DNA of 64,000 nt, taken from Pseudokineococcus lusitanus. Its GTDB lineage: Bacteria; Actinomycetota; Actinomycetes; Actinomycetales; Quadrisphaeraceae. Where the stretch lies: NCBI RefSeq assembly GCF_003751265.1, contig NZ_RJKN01000001.1:186001-250000 (forward strand), given 5' to 3'. The translations under genes and the position numbers were made by a program. Below are positions 53,417 to 63,185 of this stretch, piece after piece; within the stretch, counting starts at the first letter, position 1, and each line of letters starts with the position of its first letter. The notes under the pieces were generated by a model. The model was not told the DNA's origin, did not search any database, and saw only the letters and a list, made by a program, of their open reading frames with translations.

Positions 53417-54019
53417 TCAGCCGGTCTTGCGGGCGGCGCGCCGGGCGGACAGCTCGTCGGCGGCGTCGGGCGCCGGCGGTCCGGCGCTCTCGCCCTCGTC
53501 GGCCCGCTCCCCCGGCAGGGCGGCGAGCGTGCCCTCGACCTCGCGCCAGACGCGGCCGACGGCGATGCCGAAGACGCCCTGGCCGCCCTGCACGAGGTCG
53601 ATGACCTCGTCGGCGGACGTGCACTCGTAGACGCTGGCGCCGTCGCTCATGAGGGTGATCTGGGCCAGGTCCTCGACGCCCCGCTCGCGCAGGGCGGCGA
53701 CGGCGGTCCGGATCTGCTGGAGCGAGACGCCGGTGTCGAGCAACCGCTTGACGACCTTGAGGACGAGGACGTCTCGGAAGCCGTAGAGGCGCTGGGTGCC
53801 CGAGCCGGTGGCCGGGCGCACGCTCGGCTCGACGAGCCCGGTGCGGGCCCAGTAGTCGAGCTGGCGGTAGGTGATACCGGCGGCGCGGCACGCGGTGACG
53901 CCGCGGTAGCCGACCTCCTCGTCGAGGACGGGCAGGTCCTCCGTGAACAGCACGCCCTGGGCGGGCTGCGCCGGGGCACGGCGCGGGGCGGCCCCGCCGG
54001 TGTCACCCGTGCTGCTCAT
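53417..54019 (-). CDS. MerR-family regulator (Rv1830-like)
   Basis: A 200-residue MerR-type protein. VLFTEDLPVLDEEVGYRGVT, ITYRQLDYWARTGLVEPSVR and GSGTQRLYGFRDVLVLKVVK match the mycobacterial Rv1830 type, followed by the C-terminal block QGGQGVFGIAVGRVWREVEG. Function is a DNA-binding regulator of growth-related genes; exact targets are not known to me. ATG 54019 precedes MSSTGDTGG. A good promoter lies upstream (54126-54154). It is the last gene of the garA-ftsR neighbourhood. Confidence 0.85.
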   Translation of the reverse strand: MSSTGDTGGAAPRRAPAQPAQGVLFTEDLPVLDEEVGYRGVTACRAAGITYRQLDYWARTGLVEPSVRPATGSGTQRLYGFRDVLVLKVVKRLLDTGVSLQQIRTAVAALRERGVEDLAQITLMSDGASVYECTSADEVIDLVQGGQGVFGIAVGRVWREVEGTLAALPGERADEGESAGPPAPDAADELSARRAARKTG

Positions 54020-54125
54020 GGAGACCTCCATCGGGTCCGCGGGCCCCGCGGGTCGCGGGGCGGTGCTCCGGGCGTCGGGGTGGAGCCGTGCCCGCCGCTG
54101 ACCTCGTCGTCCGGGGTCGTGCGCG

Positions 54126-54154
54126 AACGTACGGCCGGCTCCCAGCCGGGTCAA
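54126..54154 (-). promoter_or_regulatory. Sigma-70 type promoter of the MerR gene
   Basis: On the minus strand TTGACC (54149-54154) and TACGTT (54126-54131) are spaced by 17 bases. This would start transcription about 100 bases before the MerR start at 54019. Confidence 0.6.
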
Positions 54155-54252
54155 CGACCACGGCCCCGGACGGCTCCGGGCGTGTCGCGGACCTCGGCGT
54201 CATCGCCACCCCGCCCCTCGGTCTCGACCTGAGGTCGAGGGTCGAGGGTCGG

Positions 54253-54774
54253 TCACGGCCTCGGCTCGGCCGGCCCCCCGGGCGGGGTCCCGTCGTCGCC
54301 CGTGGGCTCGAAGTCCTCGGCGCTGACCTGGTCGAGGAACTCGCGGAAGCGCTCGACCTCGTCCTCGGCCTCGCCCTCCTCCTCGGGGACGCCCACCGCG
54401 CTCGCGTCGAGCACCTCCTCGGCGCCGAGGATGCTGCAGCCGACGCGCAGGGCGAGGGCGATCGCGTCGGACGACCGCGCGCTGACGACAACGCCGCCGT
54501 CGAGCACCAGCTCGGCGTAGAAGACGTCGTCCCGCACGGCGACGATCCGCACCTGCTCGAGCGTCCGCCCCAGGGCACCGATGACGTCGGTCATGAGGTC
54601 GTGCGTGAGGGGCCGGGGCGGCACGACGCCCTGCTGGGCGAAGGCGATGGCGCTGGCCTCCGGGGCGCCGACCCAGATCGGCAGGTAGCGCTCGCTGCCC
54701 GTCTCGCGCAGCAGCACGATCGGCTGGTTGGACGGCATCTCGACCCGGACTCCGACGACCTCGAGCTCACGCAC
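54253..54774 (-). CDS. Bifunctional nuclease family protein (BFN/DUF151)
   Basis: A 173-residue protein of the BFN domain family. Conserved segments are PIVLLRETGSERYLPIWVGA, PEASAIAFAQQG, RPLTHDLMTDVIGALG and SARSSDAIALALRVG. Family members have been given nuclease activity in plants and are universal in actinobacteria (Rv1829). The C-terminal Glu/Asp/Gly-rich tail is disordered. GTG 54774. It lies between the two MerR-type genes, as in Mycobacterium. Confidence 0.9.
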   Translation of the reverse strand: MRELEVVGVRVEMPSNQPIVLLRETGSERYLPIWVGAPEASAIAFAQQGVVPPRPLTHDLMTDVIGALGRTLEQVRIVAVRDDVFYAELVLDGGVVVSARSSDAIALALRVGCSILGAEEVLDASAVGVPEEEGEAEDEVERFREFLDQVSAEDFEPTGDDGTPPGGPAEPRP

Positions 54775-54855
54775 GTCCTCACGGTAGCCCCGTCGGCCGG
54801 GACGGGGCTCCCCCGACGCCCCCCGCGTCCGCGGGCGGGCGGCCGGAGGGGTCGC

Positions 54856-55596
54856 TCACCCGAGGCGGTCGAGGCCCGCCCGCACGAGGGAGGTGTGCAG
54901 GCGCAGGCAGAGCGCGGCGATCTCCGACGCGGCGTCGGCCGCGCGGGCCGGCGCCCCGGGCGACGGGTGGTGCCGCAGCGGGCTGACGACCTGGTCGACG
55001 AGGCCGACCTCGCGCTCGGCGGCGGTCCGGAAGGCCCGCAGGTGGCGGGCGCCGATGCCGTAGGCCGCGAGCTCCCCCGCCGCGCGGGCGACCTCGAGGT
55101 CCTCCGCGCCGAAGTGGCCGTCCTGCGCCGCGACGAGCCCGAAGCCCTCGAGGTCGGACAGCAGCTGCTCGTCGACGCCGGCGGCCTCGCGCAGCTCCGA
55201 GCGGCGCAGCCGCAGACGCGCCGGGGCCGCGAGGCGGACCGGCGCCGGCTCGGCCGCCGCCTGGGGCACGAGGACGGGCCGCCCGGGGGCGCGGCGCTCC
55301 TCGAGGCCGCGGTCCATCGCGTCGAGGTGCTCGGCGATGGCCTTGAGCGGCATGTAGTGGTCGCGCTGCAGCTGGAGGACGGTGCGCAGGCGCTCGACGT
55401 CCGCCGGGGTGAACTTCCGGTAGCCCGCCGGGGTGCGCTGGGGCTCCACGAGCCCGCGCTCCTCGAGGAAGCGGATCTTGGAGTGGCTGATCTCGGGGAA
55501 GTCGCCGACGAGCTCCCCGAGGACCTCGCCGATGCTCAGCAGCCGCCCCGGGGGCTGGCCGCCGGGCCGCTCCCCCGGGCGCGCGACGGCGCTCAC
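54856..55596 (-). CDS. ftsR: MerR-family cell-division regulator FtsR (Rv1828-like)
   Basis: A 246-residue MerR-type activator. LLSIGEVLGELVGDFPEISH, SKIRFLEERGLVEPQRTPAG and YRKFTPADVERLRTVLQLQR, then DHYMPLKAIAEHLD, match Rv1828/FtsR. The C-terminal domain includes a second helical unit. In Corynebacterium FtsR activates ftsZ. GTG 55596 overlaps the garA stop (GTGA), giving translational coupling. Confidence 0.88.
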   Translation of the reverse strand: MSAVARPGERPGGQPPGRLLSIGEVLGELVGDFPEISHSKIRFLEERGLVEPQRTPAGYRKFTPADVERLRTVLQLQRDHYMPLKAIAEHLDAMDRGLEERRAPGRPVLVPQAAAEPAPVRLAAPARLRLRRSELREAAGVDEQLLSDLEGFGLVAAQDGHFGAEDLEVARAAGELAAYGIGARHLRAFRTAAEREVGLVDQVVSPLRHHPSPGAPARAADAASEIAALCLRLHTSLVRAGLDRLG

Positions 55597-56117
55597 GCGC
55601 CGTCCCCGGCGTCGACGGGCGACGGCGAGAAGACGAGCCGGTACTTGCCCACCTGGACCTCGTCGCCGGCCGAGAGGCGGACCTCCTCGACCCGGTCGCG
55701 GTTGACGTAGGTGCCGTTGAGGCTGCCGGCGTCGCGGACGCTGAAGGCGGTGGCCGGGCCGGTGCCCTCGCGGAGGAACTCCGCGTGCCGGCGGGAGACC
55801 GTCACGTCGTCGAGGAAGATGTCGCTGTCCGGGTTGCGCCCGGCCGTGGTGCGGCCCGCGTCGAGGAGGAAGCGAGCCCCCTGGTTGGGGCCCCGCTGGA
55901 CGACGAGCAGCGCCGTCCCCGGCGGCAGCGCCCGGACGGCCGCCTGCTCCTCGGTGCTCAGCAGGGACGCCGCACCGGCGGCGTCGGGCACGTCCACGGC
56001 GGGCCGGGAGGTGGTGCGGTCGACCTCGGGCAGCGCGTGGCTCGAGGTGGTCAGGTCGCGACCGGTGCCCTCCGGGGCGGGGCCGCCGGCCGACGCCCCC
56101 GGGTCCTGCGTGCTCAT
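55593..56117 (-). CDS. garA: GarA-type FHA-domain signalling protein
   Basis: A 174-residue protein. The C-terminal FHA domain is AGRNPDSDIFLDDVTVSRRH, with SLNGTYVNRDRVEEVRLSAG after it. The N-terminus carries a Thr-Thr-Ser sequence (DLTTSSHALPEVD), the place of the PknB/PknG phosphorylation site ETTS in mycobacterial GarA; the first residue differs. GarA regulates 2-oxoglutarate and glutamate enzymes according to its phosphorylation. ATG 56117 after a good purine-rich site. It is coupled to ftsR. Confidence 0.9.
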   Translation of the reverse strand: MSTQDPGASAGGPAPEGTGRDLTTSSHALPEVDRTTSRPAVDVPDAAGAASLLSTEEQAAVRALPPGTALLVVQRGPNQGARFLLDAGRTTAGRNPDSDIFLDDVTVSRRHAEFLREGTGPATAFSVRDAGSLNGTYVNRDRVEEVRLSAGDEVQVGKYRLVFSPSPVDAGDGA

Positions 56118-56274
56118 CGGTTCCTCCTCCTGACGTCGCCTACCGACCACTGCGAGCCACCGCTCGCCGCGGAGCGTGGCAACCCTAGTGCTGCACCGGG
56201 GCAGCGTTCCCCCGTCGACCGCGACCGGTGCACCGGTCGCGTCCGGGACGCGCGACCGCTGCCGGCCGCCGCGG

Positions 56275-56667
56275 TCAGGACGTCGTCGCGCGGTAGCCGT
56301 CGGCGTCGAGGAGCGCCTCGACGGCGGCGGGGTCCACGCCCTCGAGCTCGAACATCCACCCCTCGCCGTACGGGTCCGAGTTGACGAGCTCGGGCGAGGC
56401 CTCGAGGGCCTCGTTCACCGCGCTGACCGTGCCGCCGAGCGGGGCGTAGACCTCGCTGACGCTCTTCGTCGACTCCACCTCGCCGATGCTGTCGCCCGAG
56501 GTGACCGCGGCCCCCGCGTCGGGGAGCTGGACGAAGACGACGTCGCCGAGGGCGTCCTGCGCGAAGTCGGTGATCCCGACGCGCACCGCGCCGTCCGGGC
56601 CGGCCGGGCGGACCCACTCGTGCTCGGCGGTGTAGCGCAGGTCGGCGGGGAGGGCGTGCTCGGCCAC
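56275..56667 (-). CDS. gcvH: Glycine cleavage system H protein
   Basis: A 130-residue lipoyl carrier. The lipoylated lysine is in GEVESTKSVSEVYAPLGGTV, and the N-terminal LRYTAEHEWVRP and the C-terminal GEGWMFELEGVDPAAVEALL complete the fold. It shuttles aminomethyl between GcvP and GcvT. GTG 56667 is chosen for the standard N-terminal length. Its position next to garA copies the mycobacterial order, while gcvP lies 8 kb away with its riboswitch. Confidence 0.93.
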   Translation of the reverse strand: MAEHALPADLRYTAEHEWVRPAGPDGAVRVGITDFAQDALGDVVFVQLPDAGAAVTSGDSIGEVESTKSVSEVYAPLGGTVSAVNEALEASPELVNSDPYGEGWMFELEGVDPAAVEALLDADGYRATTS

Positions 56668-56815
56668 GGTGCTCCAGGGGTCGGGCGCGCTGGTGCGCGA
56701 CTGGGAGGGCGGCCGCCGGCGACCGGCGGCCACGGCGGTGGGCAGATCATGCCAGCCGGCGACCGTCCCGGGCAGCACGGGGACGAGGGCCGGGGACGGC
56801 GGGACGACCCGCCGG

Positions 56816-57679
56816 TCAGCCGCCGTCGGACGGGGCGTCGTCGCGACGGGCGACGCCGTCCTCGGGCAGCTCCGCCAGGGCGTCGACGCGGACCTCCTGG
56901 CTGGCGCGCACGGTGACCGCGGCGCCCCGGTTCTCCAGCAGGTCGAGCACCCCGCCGGGGATGCCGGCCGTCGCCTCGAGGCGGCTCGGGTCCCCGATCG
57001 CCAGCACCGAGAAGGACGGCCCCAGCGCCGTGCCGTCGACCTCGACAGTGCCGTCGGCGTCGACGAAGGCGGACGACGCGACGACCCGGACGTCGCCGAC
57101 GGAGATGACCTCGGCCCCGGCGTCGCGCAGCTCCTGGACGGCGCCCAGCACGTCGCGCGCCATGACGTCGGACGCCTCGTCGACGCGCAGCTCGACGCCG
57201 GGCCCGACCGCCGGCTCGGTGCCCGCGAGCAGCGCCAGCGAGCGCTCGCGCTCCCGGGCCGAGGCCAGGGCCTCCGCCCGGCTGGCGCCCTCGGACTCCA
57301 GGGCCCGGCGGGACTGCTCGAGCTCGGCCAGCTCGGACTGCAGCCGCTGGCGCTGGTCCCCCAGGTCGTCGACCGCCCGGACGAGGTCGGCCTCGCGGAG
57401 CTGGCCGAGGCCGGACTCCTGCGTCGAGCGGAGCTGGACGACGAGGGCGAAGCCGAGCGCCAGGCACAGCAGCCCCGCGAGCACCTGCCCCCGCGTGGCG
57501 CGCGGCAGGAGCGCCGTCGCGAGCCGCCGCCAGGGCGACGTCCCGTCGTGCCGCCGCGGTGCGCCCGGCGGCGTCGACGTCCCGGGCTCGCCGGCCCCGT
57601 CGTCGGGGCGCTCGACGGCCGGCCGGTCGGGCTCCCCGGGACGGGCGTGCCGCGGGCGCGGCGAGGTCTCGTCGGCCAC
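56816..57679 (-). CDS. DUF881 membrane protein, first copy
   Basis: A 287-residue protein. A charged N-terminus of about 65 residues precedes one span (RGQVLAGLLCLALGFALVVQ), a coiled coil (DLGDQRQRLQSELAELEQSR) and the DUF881 core (VGPGVELRVDEA, AVQELRDAGAEVISVGDVRV). DUF881 proteins are common in Gram-positive sporulation and actinobacterial division-gene regions; function is not settled. GTG 57679 lies two bases after the stop of the small basic protein gene. Confidence 0.88.
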   Translation of the reverse strand: MADETSPRPRHARPGEPDRPAVERPDDGAGEPGTSTPPGAPRRHDGTSPWRRLATALLPRATRGQVLAGLLCLALGFALVVQLRSTQESGLGQLREADLVRAVDDLGDQRQRLQSELAELEQSRRALESEGASRAEALASARERERSLALLAGTEPAVGPGVELRVDEASDVMARDVLGAVQELRDAGAEVISVGDVRVVASSAFVDADGTVEVDGTALGPSFSVLAIGDPSRLEATAGIPGGVLDLLENRGAAVTVRASQEVRVDALAELPEDGVARRDDAPSDGG

Positions 57680-57681
57680 GG

Positions 57682-58014
57682 TCAGGCCTTGAAGAGGTGC
57701 CGGCGGATGGCGGCGGCGTTGGAGAAGATCCGGATGCCGAGGACGACGACGACGCCGGTGGACAGCTGCGCGCCGACCCCGAGCTGGTCGCCGAGGTAGA
57801 CGACGAGCGCGGCGACCACGACGTTCGAGAGGAACGAGACGACGAAGACGCGGTCGTCGAAGACGCCGTCGAGGACCGCCCGCAGGCCGCCGAAGACGGC
57901 GTCGAGCGCGGCGACGACGGCGATCGGCAGGTACGGCTGGACGGCCGGCGGCACGGTCGGCTGGAGGACGAGGCCGAGGACGACGCCGGCCACGAGGCCG
58001 AGGACGGCGATCAC
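57682..58014 (-). CDS. sbp: Small basic protein Sbp (DUF1290)
   Basis: A 110-residue protein with three helices (IAVLGLVAGVVLGLVLQP, YLPIAVVAALDAVFGGLRAV, VVSFLSNVVVAALVVYLGDQ) and the typical C-terminus GIRIFSNAAAIRRHLFKA. It matches the DUF1290/Sbp family near ftsZ or divIVA genes in other Gram-positives. It is flanked by two DUF881 genes; GTG 58014 overlaps the stop of the upstream one. Confidence 0.92.
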   Translation of the reverse strand: MIAVLGLVAGVVLGLVLQPTVPPAVQPYLPIAVVAALDAVFGGLRAVLDGVFDDRVFVVSFLSNVVVAALVVYLGDQLGVGAQLSTGVVVVLGIRIFSNAAAIRRHLFKA

Positions 58015-58877
58015 GGCGCGTCCGTCGCGGCGTCGTCGGGGACCCGGGCGAGCTCGGGGCGCAGGCCGGCGGCGGCGGGCAGGTGCAGCTCGTCCTCCTC
58101 GGTCGTCGTGACGCGGATGCCGTAGTCGGCGAGGCCGGCGGCGTACCGGCCGCCGGCCGAGAGGGCGAAGCCGGTGGCGAGGTCCGCCGGGTCCCCGACG
58201 GCCTCGACGGTGTAGGGCGGCGCGAGCGGCTGGTAGCCGACGAGCACGGCCTCCCCGGCGCCGCGGACGGCGGTGCGGGCGGTCAGCCGCTGCCCGCCCA
58301 CGGAGACGGCCTCGGCCCCGGCCACCCAGAGGCCGTTGACGACGGTCTGGAGGTCGCGGTCGCGCACGCGGCCGGCGTCGGCGGCCTCGTCGGTGCGGGG
58401 CGAGCCGGAGGCGTCGGCGGCCGCGGAGGGCGCGTCGGCGACGACGACCCGCAGCCCGGGTCCCGTGACGGGCAGGTCGCCGGTGAGGACGCCGAGGCGC
58501 TCGGTCCGCTCGGACGTGGCGGCGGCTCCCGGCCCCAGGGCCGCCTCCTCGGCCGCCGCCACGGCGGCGCGGCTCTCCTCGACGGACGCGGCGAGCCCGT
58601 CGACCTGGGCCTGCCGGTCCTCGACCTCGGCGCGCAGCGCCCCCGTCGTGCCGGCGGCGGCGGGCGCCCGGAGCGCCACGACGCCGACGGTGGCCACGAG
58701 CCCGGCGGTGGCGGCCAGCGCCAGCGTGAGGACGAGCCGGCGGCGGCGCGGGCCGGGTGCCGTGCCGTCCGCGCGGGCCCGGGCGGCGGCGGCGTAGCCC
58801 GGGTCGAGCGGCCGCTCCATGACCTCGCGCAGGAGCGTCATGGAGGCGTCGGGCCGCGGCCGGGCGGGGGTGCTCAC
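58011..58877 (-). CDS. DUF881 membrane protein, second copy
   Basis: A 288-residue protein. After an N-terminal segment (MTLLREVMERPLDPGYAAAA) one span (LVLTLALAATAGLVATVGVVAL) leads to a coiled coil and the DUF881 core (VTGPGLRVVVADAP, LQTVVNGLWVAGAEAVSVGG, QRLTARTAVRGAGEAVLVGY). It is related in layout to the protein at 56816 but not close in sequence. GTG 58877 overlaps the stop of the phosphatidyltransferase gene. The set suggests an envelope-linked complex. Confidence 0.88.
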   Translation of the reverse strand: MSTPARPRPDASMTLLREVMERPLDPGYAAAARARADGTAPGPRRRRLVLTLALAATAGLVATVGVVALRAPAAAGTTGALRAEVEDRQAQVDGLAASVEESRAAVAAAEEAALGPGAAATSERTERLGVLTGDLPVTGPGLRVVVADAPSAAADASGSPRTDEAADAGRVRDRDLQTVVNGLWVAGAEAVSVGGQRLTARTAVRGAGEAVLVGYQPLAPPYTVEAVGDPADLATGFALSAGGRYAAGLADYGIRVTTTEEDELHLPAAAGLRPELARVPDDAATDAP

Positions 58878-59488
58878 GCGGTCCCCGGGGGGCTCGCCGC
58901 CGTCGCCGCGTCGCGCCCGCGGCCGGCGGCCCGGTCCTCCTGCACGAGGCGGCGGACCTGGTGCACGTAGAGCAGCCCGGCCCACCAGTACAGGCCGGTC
59001 CCCCACCACGCGAAGGCCCAGCCGAGCGGCTCGGCCACGACGCCGACGGACTCGCCCACCTGCGCGAGGAGGATGAGCGGGAAGGCGTAGAGCAGGCAGA
59101 AGGTCGCGGCCTTGCCGAGGTAGTGGACCTCGAGCGTCCCGTAGCCGTGCCGCTGCAGCACGGGCACGGTGGCGGTCAGGACGACGTCGCGCAGCGCGAT
59201 GAGGACCACGAGCCACCACGGCACGATGTCGCGCCACGCGAGCCCGACGAGCGTGACGGCGATGTAGAGCCGGTCGGCCGCGGGGTCGAGCACGCGCCCG
59301 AGCCGGGAGGTCTGGTGCCACCGGCGGGCGAGGTAGCCGTCGACGTAGTCCGAGATGCCGGAGACGAAGAGGACGACGAGGGCGGCCAGGTCCCGCTCGG
59401 TGACGATGAGGACGGCGAAGACGGGGACCAGCAGCAGCCGGGCGGCGCTGATGGCGTTGGGGATGGTGAGGACCTCGTCGGTGTCCAT
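58874..59488 (-). CDS. CDP-alcohol phosphatidyltransferase
   Basis: A 204-residue membrane enzyme. The catalytic motif D-x2-DG-x2-AR-x8-G-x3-D-x3-D is in SDYVDGYLARRWHQTSRLGR followed by VLDPAADR. It joins a CDP-diacylglycerol to an alcohol such as glycerol phosphate, inositol phosphate or a lipid. About five helices are visible. ATG 59488. The substrate cannot be fixed by sequence here; PgsA-like enzymes share the motif. Confidence 0.88.
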   Translation of the reverse strand: MDTDEVLTIPNAISAARLLLVPVFAVLIVTERDLAALVVLFVSGISDYVDGYLARRWHQTSRLGRVLDPAADRLYIAVTLVGLAWRDIVPWWLVVLIALRDVVLTATVPVLQRHGYGTLEVHYLGKAATFCLLYAFPLILLAQVGESVGVVAEPLGWAFAWWGTGLYWWAGLLYVHQVRRLVQEDRAAGRGRDAATAASPPGTA

Positions 59489-59773
59489 CTCGTCCGCCGT
59501 CGAGCCGACCGGCCGGCCGACGAGGGTGTCCTCGCGCCGGGCTGCCCCCGGCGCTCGCTCGGGCCGTTGCGGCACGGCGGGCCCTCCTCCACGACGACGT
59601 CCGGTCGGGCACGGGAGGACCCGGCCCACGCGCCGCAGCGTACGGGGCGGGGCCGACGGCGGAGGGCGCCCCGGGGCGCCGGGCGGGTCCCGCGAGGGGG
59701 TGGTGGCCGGACACGGCCGGGACGAGACGGGGACGAGACCGGGACGACGCCGGAACGGGGCCGCAGACGACGA

Positions 59774-59805
59774 GAGGCCCCGGTGGGTCTCCCCACCGAG
59801 GCCTC
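59774..59805 (-). terminator. Hairpin terminator of the tRNA-Pro transcript
   Basis: GAGGCC (59774-59779) pairs with GGCCTC (59800-59805), and CGGTGGG (59781-59787) with CCCACCG (59792-59798), with one mismatch between the two stems and a 4-base loop. It lies six bases after the tRNA 3' end. Confidence 0.65.
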
Positions 59806-59810
59806 GTGCG

Positions 59811-59884
<74 letters not shown>

Positions 59885-59992
59885 AGCTGCTGCCGTCCTC
59901 GGCCCGACGACCCCGGCAGGGGCCGCGCACCGATCACCGCAGCGGGAGGAACCCTACCGCAGCGCGGGCGGGCCCCGCCCCCGCCTCGGCGG

Positions 59993-61585
59993 TCAGCGCT
60001 TGCGGCGCTCGCGCACGCGGACGCTGACCTCGACGGGCGAGCCCGTGAAGCCGAACTCCTCACGCAGCCGGCGCTCGAGGAACCGGCGGTAGCCCGCCTC
60101 GAGGAACCCGGACGCGAAGAGCACGAAGCGCGGCGGCTGCGTGGACGGCTGGGTGCCGAAGAGGATGCGCGGCTGCTTCCCGCCGCGGACGGGGTGCGGG
60201 TGCTCGGCGACGACCTGGCCGAGGAAGCTGTTGAGCCGCCCCGTCGGCACGCGGGTGTCCCACGACTCGAGGGCGACGTCGAGGGCGGGGACGAGTCGCT
60301 CGAGGTGCCGGCCCGTCAGCGCCGAGACGTTGACGCGCGGCGCCCACGTCACCTGGACGAGCTCCTTCTCGAGCTCGCGCTCGAGGTAGTGGCGGCGCTC
60401 CTCGTCGAGGAGGTCCCACTTGTTGATCGCGAGGACGAGCGCGCGGCCGGCCTCGACGACGGAGGTGATGACGCGGACGTCCTGCTCGGCGAGCGGCTCC
60501 GAGCCGTCGACGAGCACCACCGCGACCTCGGCCTTCTCCAGCGCCGCCTGCGTGCGCAGGGAGGCGTAGAAGTCGGCGCCGGACGTCTGGTGCACCCGGC
60601 GGCGGATGCCGGCGGTGTCGACGAAGCGCCACTCGCGCCCGCCGAGCTCGACGACCTCGTCGACGGGGTCGCGCGTCGTCCCCGCCGTCGCGTCGACGAC
60701 GACGCGGTCGGAGCCGGTCAGCTTGTTGAGCATGCTCGACTTGCCGACGTTCGGGCGGCCCAGCAGCGCCACGCGGCGCATGCCGGGGGCGTGCTCCTCG
60801 TCGCCGAGGAGCTTCTCCGGGACGGCCGCCATGACGGCGTCGAGCAGGTCGCCGGAGCCCCGGCCGTGGACCGAGGAGACCGGGTAGGGCTCCCCGAGGC
60901 CGAGCGACCAGAGCATCGCCGCGTCGGCCTCGCCGCGCTGGTCGTCGACCTTGTTGGCGGCCAGGACGACCGGCTTGCCGGAGCGCCGCAGGAGCCGGAC
61001 GACCGCCTCGTCGGTGCCCGTGGCGCCGACCGTCGCGTCGACGACGAAGACGACGACGTCGGCGAGCTGGACGGCCACCTCGGCCTGCGCGGCCACGCGG
61101 GCGTCGAGGCCGGCGGCGTCCTTCTCCCAGCCGCCGGTGTCGACGACCATGAAGCGGCGCCCGGCCCAGTCGGCGGGGTAGGCCACGCGGTCGCGCGTGA
61201 TGCCGGGCACGTCCTGGACGACCGCCTCGCGGCGGCCGAGGATGCGGTTGACGAGGCTCGACTTGCCGACGTTGGGCCGCCCGACGACGGCGACGACGGG
61301 CAGCACCTCCGCCGGCTCGACCGGGGCACCGGTCTCGTCGACGTCGAGGAGGGCGTAGTCCTCCGGCGACAGCTCGTAGTCCTCGAGGCCGGCGCGCAGC
61401 GCCGTCTCGCGGTCCGGGCCGCCGAGGTCGTCGTCGAGGACGTCGTCGTCGTCCTCGGGCGCCTCCTCGACGTCGTCCACGTCGTCGCCGAGGGCGGGCG
61501 CCGGCTCGAGGTCGCGGACCTCCTCGGCGGCCGCGACGTCGTCCGTCGGGTCGTCGGCGGGTCGGGGGGCGGTGGGCTCGCTCAC
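59993..61585 (-). CDS. der: GTPase Der (EngA)
   Basis: A 530-residue double GTPase needed for 50S ribosome assembly. The two G domains have [14 protein letters not shown] and [14 protein letters not shown] (P loops), DTGGWE and DTAGIRRR (switch II), and NKVD and NKWD (G4). A C-terminal KH-like domain closes the protein. An acidic N-terminal extension of about 95 residues is typical of actinobacterial Der. GTG 61585 overlaps the plsC stop by 4 bases. A complete der-plsC-cmk operon results. Confidence 0.95.
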   Translation of the reverse strand: MSEPTAPRPADDPTDDVAAAEEVRDLEPAPALGDDVDDVEEAPEDDDDVLDDDLGGPDRETALRAGLEDYELSPEDYALLDVDETGAPVEPAEVLPVVAVVGRPNVGKSSLVNRILGRREAVVQDVPGITRDRVAYPADWAGRRFMVVDTGGWEKDAAGLDARVAAQAEVAVQLADVVVFVVDATVGATGTDEAVVRLLRRSGKPVVLAANKVDDQRGEADAAMLWSLGLGEPYPVSSVHGRGSGDLLDAVMAAVPEKLLGDEEHAPGMRRVALLGRPNVGKSSMLNKLTGSDRVVVDATAGTTRDPVDEVVELGGREWRFVDTAGIRRRVHQTSGADFYASLRTQAALEKAEVAVVLVDGSEPLAEQDVRVITSVVEAGRALVLAINKWDLLDEERRHYLERELEKELVQVTWAPRVNVSALTGRHLERLVPALDVALESWDTRVPTGRLNSFLGQVVAEHPHPVRGGKQPRILFGTQPSTQPPRFVLFASGFLEAGYRRFLERRLREEFGFTGSPVEVSVRVRERRKR

Positions 61586-62430
61586 GGGTGGGACCTCCCG
61601 GCGCCCGGGGCGCCGTCGTCGGTGGTGCGCTCGGCGTCGGCGCGCTCGGCCGCCTCGGCGGCGACCTCGCGGCCCTCCTCGGCGGAGCCGGGGCCCGCGT
61701 CGGGCAGGGGCATGCCCGTGAGGGCGACGGCGGCGAGCACGTGCTCGGTCATGGCCACGCGCAGGTCCTCGGTGGCCTGCGCCAGGGCGGTGCGGCGCGG
61801 GACGCCCGCGGGCGCCGTGAGGTGCACGGGCGCGCCGAGGACGACGTGGACGTGCTGGCGGAAGCGCGGCAGGGACGACGTCGAGCGCCCCGCCGGCCGG
61901 GTCCCCAGCAGCGCGACGGGCACGACCGGCGCACCGGTCTGCAGCGCGAGCCAGGTGACGCCGGACTGGAGGGACGCGACGTCGCCGCGGCCGCGCGTGC
62001 CCTCGGGGAAGACGCCGACGGACCCGCCGCGCCGCAGCACCTGGACGGCCGTGACGAGCGCGCCCCGGTCGCCGGTGCGGTCCACGGGGATCTGCCCGCA
62101 GCCGCGCAGGACGGCGCCCAGCCAGCCCCGGAACATCTCCTTCTTCACGAGGAAGTGGGTGCCCCGCGGCGCCATCCCCATGAGGAGCGGCCCGTCGAGG
62201 AAGCCGAGGTGGTTGCTCGCGAGCAGCACGGGGCCCTCGGCGGGCACGTGCTCGGCGCCGTGGCGCGTCACCGACCACAGCCCCTTGGACAGGACCCAGC
62301 CGACGGGCTTGCCCCATTTGGGCCCGAAGGTGCCGGGCACCTCGCGCGACGGCGCGGCCTTCTGCGGCGCCGCCGCCCCGGGGAGGCGGCGGGCCAGCGG
62401 GCCGGGCAGCGCCTCCCGCAGCCGGCTCAC
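61582..62430 (-). CDS. plsC: 1-acylglycerol-3-phosphate acyltransferase (PlsC)
   Basis: A 282-residue acyltransferase. The catalytic H-x4-D motif is in [18 protein letters not shown], and the second block is [20 protein letters not shown]. It adds the second acyl chain during phosphatidic acid synthesis, or acts on a related lysolipid. GTG 62430 overlaps the cmk stop. The Ala/Glu-rich C-terminal tail is probably disordered. Confidence 0.9.
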   Translation of the reverse strand: MSRLREALPGPLARRLPGAAAPQKAAPSREVPGTFGPKWGKPVGWVLSKGLWSVTRHGAEHVPAEGPVLLASNHLGFLDGPLLMGMAPRGTHFLVKKEMFRGWLGAVLRGCGQIPVDRTGDRGALVTAVQVLRRGGSVGVFPEGTRGRGDVASLQSGVTWLALQTGAPVVPVALLGTRPAGRSTSSLPRFRQHVHVVLGAPVHLTAPAGVPRRTALAQATEDLRVAMTEHVLAAVALTGMPLPDAGPGSAEEGREVAAEAAERADAERTTDDGAPGAGRSHP

Positions 62431-63185
62431 GGAGCCACCGCCTGCGCCGCCCGGTCGGCGACCGACGTCGGCGGCTCGGCGCCGGGCGGCAGCGCCTCCG
62501 GGACGGCGCGCAGGACGAGGGCGAGGACGGCGTCGACCGTCTCCTCCAGCGTCAGCGCGGAGGAGTCGACGGTGACGACGCCGTCGGCGGCCACGGAGAA
62601 CTCCGACACGGTCGAGTCGTCGCGGTCCCGGCGGACCACCTCGTCGCGGGTCCGCTCGCGCGCCGCGGCGTCGTCGGTGCCGTGGACGTCGCGGGCGCGA
62701 CGGCGCAGGCGTGCGTCCTCGTCGGCGACGAGGAGGACGCGCACGTCGGCGTCGGGCGTGACGACCGTCGTCGTGTCCCGCCCCTCGAGGACGACGCCCC
62801 GGCCCCCGCGGGCGGCGTCGACGACCTCGCGCTGGCGGCGGCGCAGCTCGGCGCGGACGTCGAGGTTGGTGGCGACGGCGCTGACGGCGGACGAGACGCG
62901 GCTCGTGCGCAGCTCCTCGGCGACGAGGCGCCCCTGCACGCGGACGGTGGGGCCCGTCGGGTCGGTGCCGAGCTCCAGGTCGAGCTGCCGCGCGGCCTCG
63001 GCGACGGCGGGGCGGTCCTCGAGGTCGACGTCGTTCTCGAGGCACCACCAGCACACCGCGCGGAAGGTCGCGCCGGTGTCGAGGTACTCGGCGCCGAGGC
63101 GGGCCGCGACGGCCCGGCTGACGCTCGACTTGCCGGAGCCGGAGGGACCGTCCACGGCGACGACGACCGGGCGGTGAGCGGGCAT
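62427..63185 (-). CDS. cmk: Cytidylate kinase
   Basis: A 252-residue kinase that converts CMP and dCMP to the diphosphates. Walker A is [18 protein letters not shown], the CMP-binding signature is [11 protein letters not shown], and [19 protein letters not shown] and the lid RDRDDS are present. ATG 63185. Full length. It is the first gene of the operon; the tandem repeat array lies directly upstream. Confidence 0.94.
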   Translation of the reverse strand: MPAHRPVVVAVDGPSGSGKSSVSRAVAARLGAEYLDTGATFRAVCWWCLENDVDLEDRPAVAEAARQLDLELGTDPTGPTVRVQGRLVAEELRTSRVSSAVSAVATNLDVRAELRRRQREVVDAARGGRGVVLEGRDTTTVVTPDADVRVLLVADEDARLRRRARDVHGTDDAAARERTRDEVVRRDRDDSTVSEFSVAADGVVTVDSSALTLEETVDAVLALVLRAVPEALPPGAEPPTSVADRAAQAVAP

